Program-made: the position numbers and the translations under genes
The notes under the pieces: generated by a model
Told to the model about the DNA's origin: nothing
Databases searched by the model: none
What the model saw: only the letters and a program-made list of their open reading frames with translations
In this document: in pieces, positions 33,035 through 40,374 of the stretch
Layout of the letters: every line of letters begins with the position of its first letter
How positions within the stretch are numbered: position 1 is the stretch's first letter
Origin: Hominenteromicrobium gallistercoris
Lineage (GTDB): Bacteria; Bacillota; Clostridia; Oscillospirales; Acutalibacteraceae
Assembly (NCBI GenBank): GCA_019119145.1
Contig: DWXR01000127.1
Location: 1-40,374, forward strand
Direction of reading: 5' to 3'
DNA: 40,374 nt

Positions 33035-34090
33035 ATGCCAGAAATCAACGAAACCAGGCTGCGCGAGCAGATCTCCAAAAACCAGCTCGCTTCCCTGTAT
33101 TTTCTTTACGGGGAGGAAAAGTTTCTCGTCAAGCGCGACGTGCTCCGCCTGACCAGAAAATTTTCCACTGCGGATTTTCCGGAATTCAACTTCAATGAAT
33201 TTCCGCACACGGCCGCCATCGACGAGATCGCGGACGCGGCGATGGCGCTGCCGTTTATGGCGGAGCGCAAATGCGTGACGGTTTCCGACCTGAACGTCGA
33301 CGCGCTCGGCGCTTCGGAGCAGAGCAAGCTCCAGGAGCTGATCGAAAACGTCCCGGAAACGACGGTGCTCGTTTTCTTTCTGCCGACGCTCGAAATCGAC
33401 GTTAAAAAGAGCGCCAAATGGCGCAATTTCATCAAGAAAGTCGACGCGGCCGGCTGCTCCATCTGCTATGCGCGCCGCAGCGAAAGCGATCTGGAGAAGT
33501 TTCTCTGCCGCGAAGCTGAAAAAAGAGGCTGCACGCTTTCCCGCGCGCTCGCGGGCCGGATCCTCCGCTACACGGGCAGCGACCTGAACGCGCTGACCAA
33601 CGAGATCCAGAAGCTCTGCGCGTTTGCGGGCGGCGGCGAGATCACGGGCGACCAGATCGAGGAGATCGTCACCAAGAACATGGAAACGACGGTCTTCCTG
33701 CTGAGCAACGCGCTCGTGCGCGGGGATTACTCCAAGGCGTACACGCTGCTCGACCTGCTGATCAGCCAGGGAGAAAAGCCCATCACGATCCTCTCCGTTC
33801 TGAGCGGCGCCTACATCGACATGTACCGCGTCCGCGCGGCGATCGAGAGCGGCAAGACCTCGCGCGCGCCGGCGGAATACGGCGATTACAAGGGGCGCGA
33901 TTTCCGGCTGAAATACGCCGAGCGCGATATGCGCGACCTCTCCCTCGAGGTCCTGCGCGAAAGCATCGCGCTGCTGCTCGACTGCGACCTCTCCCTGAAG
34001 CTCTCGAGCGGCGACGCGATGGACCGTATCGTGCTGGAAAAGCTCTTTTCGAAGCTGCTCTACGCGGCGCACCGCGGCCATGTGGCCTGA
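33035..34090 (+). CDS. holA: DNA polymerase III delta subunit
   Basis: A 351-residue HolA, the clamp-loader wrench that opens the beta sliding clamp. The N-terminal YFLYGEEKFLVKRDVLRL and the AAA+-like fold with the lid domain (GRILRYTGSDLNALTNEIQKLCAF) and C-terminal collar helices are as in the family. It follows comEC, the normal order in Firmicutes, after 21 bases with AAAGGAC before the ATG. Its stop lies 13 bases before the rnmV start. No unusual residue was seen. Confidence 0.93.
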   Translation: MPEINETRLREQISKNQLASLYFLYGEEKFLVKRDVLRLTRKFSTADFPEFNFNEFPHTAAIDEIADAAMALPFMAERKCVTVSDLNVDALGASEQSKLQELIENVPETTVLVFFLPTLEIDVKKSAKWRNFIKKVDAAGCSICYARRSESDLEKFLCREAEKRGCTLSRALAGRILRYTGSDLNALTNEIQKLCAFAGGGEITGDQIEEIVTKNMETTVFLLSNALVRGDYSKAYTLLDLLISQGEKPITILSVLSGAYIDMYRVRAAIESGKTSRAPAEYGDYKGRDFRLKYAERDMRDLSLEVLRESIALLLDCDLSLKLSSGDAMDRIVLEKLFSKLLYAAHRGHVA

Positions 34091-34103
34091 ATCGAGGTGC
34101 GCG

Positions 34104-34700
34104 ATGGTAACGATACGCGAGGCCATTCTGGTGGAGGGCCGGTACGACAAAATCAAGCTGTCATCACTTGTGGATGCGGTGATTGTGGAGACGAACGGCT
34201 TTTCCATCTACAAGGACGCGCAAAAGCGCGCGTTCATCAAAAAGCTCGCCGCCGAGCGCGGGGTCGTGATCCTCACGGACAGCGACAACGCAGGGCGGCA
34301 GATCCGCAGCTATGTCGCCGCGTGGCTGCCGGCGGAGCAGGTCCGGCACGCCTATATTCCGGATCTGTACGGCAAGGAAAAGCGGAAGGCCGCGCCGTCC
34401 AAGGAGGGCAAGCTCGGCGTTGAAGGCGTTCCGGCCGAGGTTCTGCTGCAGGCGCTGCGCGACGCGGGCGTTTCGGAAGCCGATGCGGCCGAAGCGGAGG
34501 GGCCGCAGTGCACGGCGGCGGATTTCGTCGCGCTCGGACTCTCCGGCGGGCCGAACAGTGCGGCGCTGCGCCGGGATCTGCTGCGGGCGCTCGGGCTTCC
34601 CGAAAATCTCAGCACAAAAATGCTGCTGCGCTGGATCGACAGCCCGGAGAAGAAGCAGCGGTTCCTTTCGGCGCTCAAAAAAATACAGGGCGGTGCTTGA
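34104..34700 (+). CDS. rnmV: RNase M5-like toprim protein
   Basis: A 198-residue protein with an N-terminal Toprim domain: AILVEGRYDKIKL carries the catalytic Glu and LTDSDNAGRQI the Asp-x-Asp, as in RNase M5, which matures 5S rRNA. The C-terminal part is the DUF4093 region (NLSTKMLLRWIDSPEKKQ near the end). The ATG at 34104 follows GAGGTG; an in-frame ATG lies 24 bases upstream. The usual neighbour ksgA is absent; here it follows holA. The stop TGA overlaps the -35 box of the tyrS promoter. Confidence 0.85.
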   Translation: MVTIREAILVEGRYDKIKLSSLVDAVIVETNGFSIYKDAQKRAFIKKLAAERGVVILTDSDNAGRQIRSYVAAWLPAEQVRHAYIPDLYGKEKRKAAPSKEGKLGVEGVPAEVLLQALRDAGVSEADAAEAEGPQCTAADFVALGLSGGPNSAALRRDLLRALGLPENLSTKMLLRWIDSPEKKQRFLSALKKIQGGA

Positions 34701-34725
34701 CAAAGCCCGCCGCGTCCTCTATAAT
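34697..34725 (+). promoter_or_regulatory. Consensus SigA promoter of the tyrS T-box transcript
   Basis: TTGACA (34697-34702), 17 bases, TATAAT (34720-34725): both boxes and spacing are exactly consensus. The TGA stop of rnmV is inside the -35 box. No independent terminator for rnmV is seen before it. Confidence 0.92.
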
Positions 34726-34730
34726 AAGCG

Positions 34731-35000
34731 CAACGGCATGGATGAAAAGAAGTACGCATTGCCTTCCGGCAAAGAGAGCCTGCGGTCGGTGTAAGCAGGC
34801 GCGGCGGCGTGCGGAAATACATTTCGGAGCCGTCGCCTTGAAGGGCTTTCTGCGTAGGGGCGACCGTGTGCGCACGTTACAGCGCTGGGGTATGTTTGTA
34901 CCCGTTGAGGCCTTCGGATGCGAGTCCGGGGCGAACTGAGGTGGTACCGCGGTTATTCCGCCCTCTGCAAAATTGCAGGGGGCTTTTTTCATGCCCCCGA
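34731..35000 (+). ncRNA. T-box riboswitch (tyrosine-responsive) of tyrS
   Basis: The leader has the T-box motif AACTGAGGTGGTACCGCGG at 34934-34952, including UGGU, which would pair with the uncharged tRNA ACCA end. Stem I carries an AGTA turn (about 34752) and a loop AAATACATTT with a UAC tyrosine codon at 34818-34820 as the likely specifier. The intrinsic terminator GCCCTCTGC/GCAGGGGGC followed by six Ts lies at 34960-34989. Uncharged tRNA-Tyr would stabilise the antiterminator and let tyrS be read. This element fills the 322-base gap before tyrS. Confidence 0.93.
34960..34989 (+). terminator. T-box regulated terminator
   Basis: GCCCTCTGC and GCAGGGGGC pair around AAAATT, followed by TTTTTT. 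It competes with the antiterminator that includes the T-box sequence just upstream. Confidence 0.9.
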
Positions 35001-35022
35001 AAAAAAGAAAGGAAGAACAAAA

Positions 35023-36249
35023 ATGGGAATCTACGAAGAGCTTCAGGCACGCGGCCTGATCGCACAGGTCACCGACGAGGAGACGATCCGCGACCTGGTC
35101 AACAGCGGCAAAGCGACGTTTTACATCGGCTTTGACTGCACGGCCGACAGCCTGACGGCCGGCCACTTTATGGCGCTGACGCTGATGAAGCGCCTGCAGA
35201 TGGCGGGCAACAAGCCGATTGCGCTGATCGGCGGCGGCACGACGATGATCGGCGACCCCTCCGGCCGCACCGACATGCGCAAGATGCTGACGATTGAGGA
35301 CATTGAGCACAACACCGCCTGCTTCAAGCGGCAGATGGAGCGCTTTATCGACTTCTCGGAAGGCAAGGCGCTGATGGTCAACAACGCGGAATGGCTTCTG
35401 AAGCTGAATTACGTGGAGCTGCTGCGCGAAGTCGGCGCATGCTTCTCCGTCAACAACATGCTGCGCGCGGAATGCTACAAGCAGCGCATGGAAAAGGGCC
35501 TCTCCTTCCTCGAGTTCAACTACATGATCATGCAGAGCTACGATTTCTACATGCTCTACCAGAAGTACGGCTGCAACCTGCAGTTCGGCGGCGACGACCA
35601 GTGGAGCAACATGCTCGGCGGCACGGAGCTGATCCGCCGCAAGCTCGGCAAGGACGCTTCCGCGATGACGATCACGCTGCTCACCGACTCGCAGGGGCAC
35701 AAGATGGGCAAAACGGCCGGCAACGCCGTGTGGCTCGACCCGAACAAGACCTCCCCCTTCGATTTCTACCAGTACTGGCGCAACGTCGACGACGCGGACG
35801 TTCTGAAGTGCATCAAGCTTCTGACCTTCCTGCCGCTCGAGGAGATCGAGAAAATGGAGTCCTGGGCGGGCAGCCAGCTCAATCGCGCCAAGGAGATCCT
35901 TGCCTTCGAGCTTACGCAGATGGTGCACGGCACCGAAGAGGCCGAAAAGGCGCAGGCGAGCGCACGCGCGCTCTTCGGCGGCGGCGCAAACGCCGAGAAT
36001 ATGCCGACGACGGAGATCACCGCGGCGGACCTCACGGACGGCGCGATCAACATCCTCGACCTGATGCTGAAGGCCGGCCTGATCCCCTCGAAGGGCGAAG
36101 GCAGACGGCTCGTGCAGCAGGGCGGCGTCTCTGTGGACGACGCGAAGGTTTCGGACATTTCGAAAGCCTTTACGGCCGCGGACTTTGAAAAAGGCCATGT
36201 CATCATCAAAAAGGGCAAGAAGGTCTTCCACAAGGTCGTTCTGAAATAA
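35023..36249 (+). CDS. tyrS: Tyrosyl-tRNA synthetase
   Basis: A 408-residue class I TyrRS that charges tRNA-Tyr. The HIGH-like motif is TAGHFMALTLMK (His 48), the tyrosine-binding stretch is GFDCTADSL, and the KMSKS-like loop is KMGKTAGN near residue 228. The C-terminal S4 domain (KGEGRRLVQQGGVSVDDAKV) is present. AAGGAAG precedes ATG 35023, which gives MGIYEELQARGLIAQVTDEE. It is controlled by the T-box riboswitch and ends before a bidirectional terminator. Confidence 0.96.
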   Translation: MGIYEELQARGLIAQVTDEETIRDLVNSGKATFYIGFDCTADSLTAGHFMALTLMKRLQMAGNKPIALIGGGTTMIGDPSGRTDMRKMLTIEDIEHNTACFKRQMERFIDFSEGKALMVNNAEWLLKLNYVELLREVGACFSVNNMLRAECYKQRMEKGLSFLEFNYMIMQSYDFYMLYQKYGCNLQFGGDDQWSNMLGGTELIRRKLGKDASAMTITLLTDSQGHKMGKTAGNAVWLDPNKTSPFDFYQYWRNVDDADVLKCIKLLTFLPLEEIEKMESWAGSQLNRAKEILAFELTQMVHGTEEAEKAQASARALFGGGANAENMPTTEITAADLTDGAINILDLMLKAGLIPSKGEGRRLVQQGGVSVDDAKVSDISKAFTAADFEKGHVIIKKGKKVFHKVVLK

Positions 36250-36261
36250 GAAAACAAAAAA

Positions 36262-36306
36262 CGGCATGCAGTTATCACCTTTCGTGGCTGCATGCCGCTC
36301 TTTTTA
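36262..36306. terminator. Bidirectional terminator between tyrS and comEA
   Basis: A 10-bp perfect stem, CGGCATGCAG with CTGCATGCCG, with an inner CAC/GTG stem, flanked by an A-run on the left and CTCTTTTT on the right. It serves tyrS from the left and comEA from the right. Confidence 0.88.
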
Positions 36307-36313
36307 TATGGAT

Positions 36314-36682
36314 TTATTCGACGCAGATGTACGGCGCGAGCTTTTCGAGCGTTTTGTCGCCGATGCCTTTGACCTCGCGCAGCGCGCCGATGTCATAAAA
36401 CGGGCCGTTCTCTTCCCTGTACGCGATGATGCGCGCGGCAATCGTCTCCCCGACGCCCGGCAGCGTGACGAGCTCTTCGCGCGTGGCCGTATTGATGTTG
36501 ATGCGCGTCGATGCTGCGGCTTCCCCATCTGCAGGGACGGACGCCGGCGAAACTTCCGGCACGGACGCGACGACATACGGCTCGATCGGCTGCTCGGAGC
36601 CGACGACGCAGAGGGCCGCAAGCGCGCAGCTCACCGTAAAAAGAATGAGCAGAAGCAGGATCTTTTGCGGCCTCGTCTGCAT
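36314..36682 (-). CDS. comEA: Minimal ComEA-like helix-hairpin-helix DNA-binding protein
   Basis: A 122-residue protein with an N-terminal membrane segment (about 7-28), a Pro/Ala/Val linker, and a helix-hairpin-helix domain: NINTATREELVTLPGVGETIAA, then LREVKGIGDKTLEKLAPYI. It lacks the SLBB region found between them in longer ComEA proteins. ComEA binds incoming double-stranded DNA at the membrane; the window also has comEC, but at a different locus. ATG 36682 is 1 base after the rluD-family stop, with GGAGGAGGA in front, so the two are coupled. Confidence 0.85.
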   Translation of the reverse strand: MQTRPQKILLLLILFTVSCALAALCVVGSEQPIEPYVVASVPEVSPASVPADGEAAASTRININTATREELVTLPGVGETIAARIIAYREENGPFYDIGALREVKGIGDKTLEKLAPYICVE

Positions 36683-36683
36683 T

Positions 36684-37604
36684 TCAGTCCTCCTCCGGTC
36701 GAAGCGTTTTGAGAAAATCCGTGAAATACGGCGGCAGGGGCGCTTCAAACTCCATATACCGCCCGGTGCGCGGGTGCACGAAGCCGACCAGACCGGCGTG
36801 CAGGCACTGCCCGCCGAGCGATGTGATCACCTTCTTCGGCCCATAGACCGGGTCACCCGCAACCGGGTGGCCGATGTACGCCATATGCACGCGGATCTGG
36901 TGCGTCCGCCCGGTTTCCAGCCGCAGGCGCAGCTGCGTGAAGCCGGTGAAATGGCGCACGACAAAATAATGCGTGACAGCTTCGCGGGCCGCCGGCGACC
37001 GGACGACCGCCATGCGCTTGCGCTCCTGCGGGTGGCGCGCGATCGGCGCATCCACGGTCCCGTCCGCCTTGATGCGGCCGTAAACGACCGCGCGGTATTC
37101 CCGCGTAAAGCTGTGCGCCTTGATCTGCTCCGCCAGGCTGCGGTGCGCCGCATCGTTCTTGGCGACGATCAGCAGGCCGCTCGTATCCTTGTCGATGCGG
37201 TGGACGATGCCCGGGCGGATCACGCCGTTGATGCCGGAGAGCGAATCGCCGCAGTGGTACAGCAGCGCGTTGACCAGCGTGCCGTCCTCGTTGCCCGCCG
37301 CGGGATGGACGACCATCCCCTTCGGCTTGTTGACGACGAGCAGGTCGCTGTCTTCGTAGACGATATCGAGCGGGATGTTCTGCGCGACGACCTCCAGCGG
37401 CCTCGCCGGCGGGATTTCGACCGTAAGCACGGACTGCACCGGCAGCTTCGTGCTTTTCTGCACGGGCGCGCCGTTGCAGAGCACGCGGCCGTCCTGAATC
37501 AGCGCCTGCACGGCAGAACGCGAAAGCGCCGGCAGCGCGGCAGAAATCGCTTTATCTGCGCGCATACCGGGCTCCGTTATGATGATTTCATGCTTCTGTT
37601 CCAT
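36684..37604 (-). CDS. rluD: RluD-family 23S rRNA pseudouridine synthase
   Basis: A 306-residue RluA-family synthase with an N-terminal S4 domain (MRADKAISAALPALSRSAVQ) and the catalytic motif IVHRIDKDTSGLLIVAKN containing the Asp near residue 137, then ETGRTHQIRVHMAYIGHPVA. It isomerises uridines in helix 69 of 23S rRNA or a similar site. It overlaps the end of lspA by 17 bases, a conserved lspA-rluD order. The exact target uridines are inferred only from family. Confidence 0.92.
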   Translation of the reverse strand: MEQKHEIIITEPGMRADKAISAALPALSRSAVQALIQDGRVLCNGAPVQKSTKLPVQSVLTVEIPPARPLEVVAQNIPLDIVYEDSDLLVVNKPKGMVVHPAAGNEDGTLVNALLYHCGDSLSGINGVIRPGIVHRIDKDTSGLLIVAKNDAAHRSLAEQIKAHSFTREYRAVVYGRIKADGTVDAPIARHPQERKRMAVVRSPAAREAVTHYFVVRHFTGFTQLRLRLETGRTHQIRVHMAYIGHPVAGDPVYGPKKVITSLGGQCLHAGLVGFVHPRTGRYMEFEAPLPPYFTDFLKTLRPEED

Positions 37605-38088
37605 CTTCGTCTTCTTTCACGGCCTGCAGGTCGCGCTGCTCCCTTTTGTCCTTGCAGAAAAGATACCACACGGCGAACAGGATCGCGCCGATCACGACGC
37701 AGCAGTCTGCAAAGTTAAAGACATACGGGAAAAACAGCACGTGGATGTAATCGACCACATAGCCGAAGGCGAAGCGATCGATCACATTGCCGATGCCGCC
37801 GGCGACTACAAGCGTGCACCACGCATAGGAAAGGAAGCTGTGGTGCTTGTAACGGAATAAAAAGACAAGGACGATCACCGTCAGAATCAGCGTCAGGATT
37901 ATGATGACCCATGAGAACCCCGGAAAGAAGCCGAAAGCCGCGCCGGTGTTTTCCAGGTAGGTGAACTCCAGCAGCCCCGGGATGACGCTGACAGTGCCGA
38001 TCGGCTTCAGGTTTGTGATGACGGTCATCTTAATAAACTGGTCGACGGCCGTAAGCACGGCGATCAGGATCAAAACGAGAAAAGGCAA
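37588..38088 (-). CDS. lspA: Signal peptidase II (lipoprotein)
   Basis: A 166-residue protein with four membrane segments. Signature sites are ENTGAAFGFF near 46, GGIGNVIDRFAFGYVVDYI near 97, and VFNFADCCVVIG near 125, with the two catalytic Asp in NVIDR and FNFAD. It removes the signal peptide from diacylglyceryl prolipoproteins made by Lgt. The start is TTG at 38088, with AAGGAG 7 bases before. The last 20 residues are charged. It follows ileS, the normal Firmicute order. Confidence 0.94.
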   Translation of the reverse strand: MPFLVLILIAVLTAVDQFIKMTVITNLKPIGTVSVIPGLLEFTYLENTGAAFGFFPGFSWVIIILTLILTVIVLVFLFRYKHHSFLSYAWCTLVVAGGIGNVIDRFAFGYVVDYIHVLFFPYVFNFADCCVVIGAILFAVWYLFCKDKREQRDLQAVKEDEDGTEA

Positions 38089-38111
38089 AGAAATTCTCCT
38101 TACAATCCGAA

Positions 38112-38143
38112 AGGCGCAAGCCGGGCATTGCCGGTCTGCGCCT
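38112..38143 (-). terminator. Stem-loop between ileS and lspA
   Basis: On the minus strand AGGCGCA pairs with TGCGCCT, with an inner CCGG/CCGG-type pairing, followed by TTCGGATTG. The T-tract is poor, so it may only partly stop transcription from ileS into lspA. Confidence 0.45.
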
Positions 38144-38159
38144 CGGAACCGTTTATTTT

Positions 38160-40374
38160 TTATGCGAGCACCTTCGCGCAGCGTTCACACAGGTCGGGAT
38201 GCTCCGGATCTGCGCCGACGGTGTCGGAATAGCACCAGCAGCGCATGCACTTGCCGCCGGAAGCCTTTTCGACAAGCACCGAGAGGCCGAGCGTCTCATC
38301 GGTCAGCGTGCCGCCCTCGCCGTTCACGATCTCCGTGGCGGAGACGATGAACACCGTCGACAGCTCCGGCTCGACCGACTTCAGGAAGTCGTAAAGCTCG
38401 CCGGTGCAGTACAGCGTGACCTTCGCATCGAGCGACGCGCCGATCTGCTTTTCAGCGCGCGCGTTTTCCAGCGCCTTCTTGACAACGTCGCGGATCTCGT
38501 GGATCTTATCCCAGCGCGCGACGAATTCTTCGGAAGCCGTCTCGCCGGTGCGCTCGCTGACAAGCTGCGGCATCTGGTTGTAGACGACATGGCGCGCGTC
38601 GCAGTCGCTGCCGTGCGGCATGCTCTGCCAGATCTCGTCCGACGTGAACGCGAGGATCGGCGCGATCAGGCGCGTCATCGCGTCCAGAATGAGATACATC
38701 GCGGTCTGTGCAGCGCGGCGGGCCGTGGAGTCCTTTTTCTCCGTGTACAGACGGTCCTTGATCACGTCGAGGTAGAAGTTCGACATGTCGACCACGCAGA
38801 AATTGTGGATCGCATGGTACGCCTGATGGAACTCGAAGCTTTCATAGCCCTCGCGCGCCTTGCGGATCAGCTGATCCAGGCGGTTGAGCGCCCATTTATC
38901 GATCGAAAGCATATCCGAAACCGGAACGCTGTCCTGATCCGGATCGAAGTCCGAAAGATTGCCGAGGATGTAGCGCGCGGTGTTGCGGATCTTGCGGTAA
39001 GCGTCGGAAAGCTGCTTGAGGATCTCCGGGGAAATGCGGATATCGGCATGGTAGTCGGAGGAAGCCACCCACAGGCGCAGGATGTCCGCGCCGTACTTGT
39101 CGATGATCTCCTTCGGGAGAATGCCGTTGCCGAGCGACTTGTGCATCGCTCTGCCCTGCCCGTCGACGACCCAGCCGTGCGTGACGACCGCCTTGTACGG
39201 CGCCTTGCCGCGCCATGCGATCGAAGTCAGCAGCGAAGACTGGAACCAGCCGCGGTACTGGTCGGCGCCCTCGAGATACAGGTCGGCCGGCCAGTGGAGG
39301 TAATCGCGCTCTTCACAGACCGCCGCATGCGTGACGCCGGAGTCGAACCAGACGTCCATGATGTCGTGCTCTTTCGTAAAAGACGTGCAGCCGCACTTTT
39401 CGCATTTGAAGCTTGCGGGCAGGATCTCGGAAGCCTCCTTCGCGTACCAGGCGTCGGAGCCCTCCTCGCGGAAGAGATCGGCCACGATCTGCATGGCCTC
39501 CTTCGAGATCAGCGGCTCACCGCAGTCCTTGCAGTAGAAGATCGGGATCGGAACGCCCCAGCGGCGCTGGCGGGAAATGCACCAGTCGTTGCGGTCGCGC
39601 ACCATCGAGGAAATGCGGTCCTCGCCCCAGCCCGGGATCCACTGGACGCCCTTGATGGCCTCGAGCGCCTCGTCCTTGATCGCGTCGACCGAGCAGAACC
39701 ACTGCTCCGTCGCACGGAAGAGGACCGGCGTCTTGCAGCGCCAGCAGTGCGGATACTGGTGGATGATCTTCTGCAGCGCAAACAGATTGCCCGTCTCCTC
39801 CAGACGCGCGGCGATGACCTTGTTGGCCTCGTCCGTCGTCAGGCCCGCGACGAAATCGCCGGCTTCGGCGGTCATTCTGCCGTGGCTGTCCACCGGCACG
39901 ACGACCGGGATCTCCGGATAATGGTTGTGGCAGACGTCATAGTCCTCCACGCCGTGGCCGGGCGCCGTATGGACGCAGCCGGTGCCGCTCTCGAGCGTGA
40001 CGTGGTCGCCGACGATGACGAGCGACGTGCGGTCGAGGAACGGATGCGCCGTCTTCATGTATTCGAGCTCGCTGCCCTTGAGCGTGCCGAGCACCGTGTA
40101 TTCGGTCTTGCCGGCGGCCTGCATGGCGGACTCCATCAGCGCCGTCGCCATTACATAGCACTCATCGCCGGACTGCACGAGCGAATATTCAAACTCGGGA
40201 CCGACGCAGATCGCGACGTTTGCCGGCAGCGTCCACGTCGTCGTTGTCCAGATTACAAAGTAGGTGTTTTCGAGGTTTGCGCCGAGCTTCGTGAGCAGGC
40301 CCTTATCGTCCGTCACACGGAATTTGACGTAAATGGAGTGGCACGGATCCTCCGCATATTCGATTTCCGCTTCG
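38160..40374 (-). CDS. ileS: Isoleucyl-tRNA synthetase, C-terminal part
   Basis: About 737 codons of the class I IleRS are in the window; the N-terminus lies beyond the right edge. Present are the editing domain (TTTWTLPANVAICVGPEFEY, then GTGCVHTAPGHGVEDYDV), the KMSKS loop as GRAMHKSLGNG, the anticodon-binding helices, and the C-terminal zinc motif CMRCWCYSDT...CERCAKVL. It charges tRNA-Ile and edits valine. The frame is open to the last base. A valine enzyme is unlikely, because the zinc tail and editing sequence are those of IleRS. Confidence 0.95.
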   Translation of the reverse strand, partial: EAEIEYAEDPCHSIYVKFRVTDDKGLLTKLGANLENTYFVIWTTTTWTLPANVAICVGPEFEYSLVQSGDECYVMATALMESAMQAAGKTEYTVLGTLKGSELEYMKTAHPFLDRTSLVIVGDHVTLESGTGCVHTAPGHGVEDYDVCHNHYPEIPVVVPVDSHGRMTAEAGDFVAGLTTDEANKVIAARLEETGNLFALQKIIHQYPHCWRCKTPVLFRATEQWFCSVDAIKDEALEAIKGVQWIPGWGEDRISSMVRDRNDWCISRQRRWGVPIPIFYCKDCGEPLISKEAMQIVADLFREEGSDAWYAKEASEILPASFKCEKCGCTSFTKEHDIMDVWFDSGVTHAAVCEERDYLHWPADLYLEGADQYRGWFQSSLLTSIAWRGKAPYKAVVTHGWVVDGQGRAMHKSLGNGILPKEIIDKYGADILRLWVASSDYHADIRISPEILKQLSDAYRKIRNTARYILGNLSDFDPDQDSVPVSDMLSIDKWALNRLDQLIRKAREGYESFEFHQAYHAIHNFCVVDMSNFYLDVIKDRLYTEKKDSTARRAAQTAMYLILDAMTRLIAPILAFTSDEIWQSMPHGSDCDARHVVYNQMPQLVSERTGETASEEFVARWDKIHEIRDVVKKALENARAEKQIGASLDAKVTLYCTGELYDFLKSVEPELSTVFIVSATEIVNGEGGTLTDETLGLSVLVEKASGGKCMRCWCYSDTVGADPEHPDLCERCAKVLA

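Overview
The window is GC-rich and densely packed with housekeeping genes, with few gaps over 200 bases. It looks like the chromosome of an anaerobic, low-redox Firmicute of the class Clostridia, probably an Oscillospiraceae/Ruminococcaceae-type gut bacterium. This is inferred from several things: Rex next to an iron-only-hydrogenase-like sensor, the folD-dxs-tlyA-nadK-argR-recN order, the YfmF/YfmH M16 pair, a T-box in front of tyrS, the XRE-cupin/acyl-CoA ligase pair, and Shine-Dalgarno sequences close to AGGAGGTGATC. No tRNA, rRNA, CRISPR array, prophage or insertion sequence was seen.

Layout. (1) 1-4386, minus strand: a redox block of lysR, rex, a thioredoxin-like [2Fe-2S] ferredoxin, a hotdog thioesterase, a HydS-like [FeFe]-hydrogenase-related protein with a PAS domain, and the start of a SpoIIE-type phosphatase. 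(2) 4505-15733, minus strand: one long convergently ordered run of yfmF, yfmH, lgt, folD, dxs, tlyA, nadK, argR, recN, a catalytically degenerate SipW-like signal peptidase and a DivIVA-like protein. Most genes overlap or are separated by a few bases, and the run is headed by an extended -10 promoter at 15805. (3) 15887-21826, minus strand: a possible gene remnant, a DUF2899-type metal efflux permease, a zinc alcohol dehydrogenase, a cysteine-rich DUF6171 protein, a GH51 arabinofuranosidase behind an AraR-like operator, a DUF3795 protein, nrdR, and a sugar isomerase-like TIM-barrel protein. (4) 21988-25979, plus strand: an overlapping three-gene operon of an ABC-F protein, mtaB and an AadA-type aminoglycoside nucleotidyltransferase, ended by a bidirectional terminator. 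(5) 26079-29726, minus strand: an acyl-CoA synthetase, an XRE-cupin regulator and a membrane-anchored GH10-like/DUF187 hydrolase. (6) 29840-36249, plus strand: DUF1294, a YjjG-like HAD phosphatase, comEC, holA and rnmV, then a tyrosine T-box riboswitch and tyrS. (7) 36314-40374, minus strand: comEA, an rluD-family synthase, lspA and the C-terminal part of ileS, which runs off the window.

Most of this is ordinary core genome. The parts that deserve a second look are the sensory hydrogenase/phosphatase pair, the SipW-like protein that lost its catalytic serine, the ABC-F/MtaB/AadA ribosome-related operon, a ComEC whose nuclease-like domain has lost its metal motif, the arabinose-type operator on the GH51 gene, the twin TTTTGCAA boxes at the XRE-cupin gene, and the very compact rnmV stop/tyrS promoter/T-box junction. 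No clearly new multi-gene system was found.
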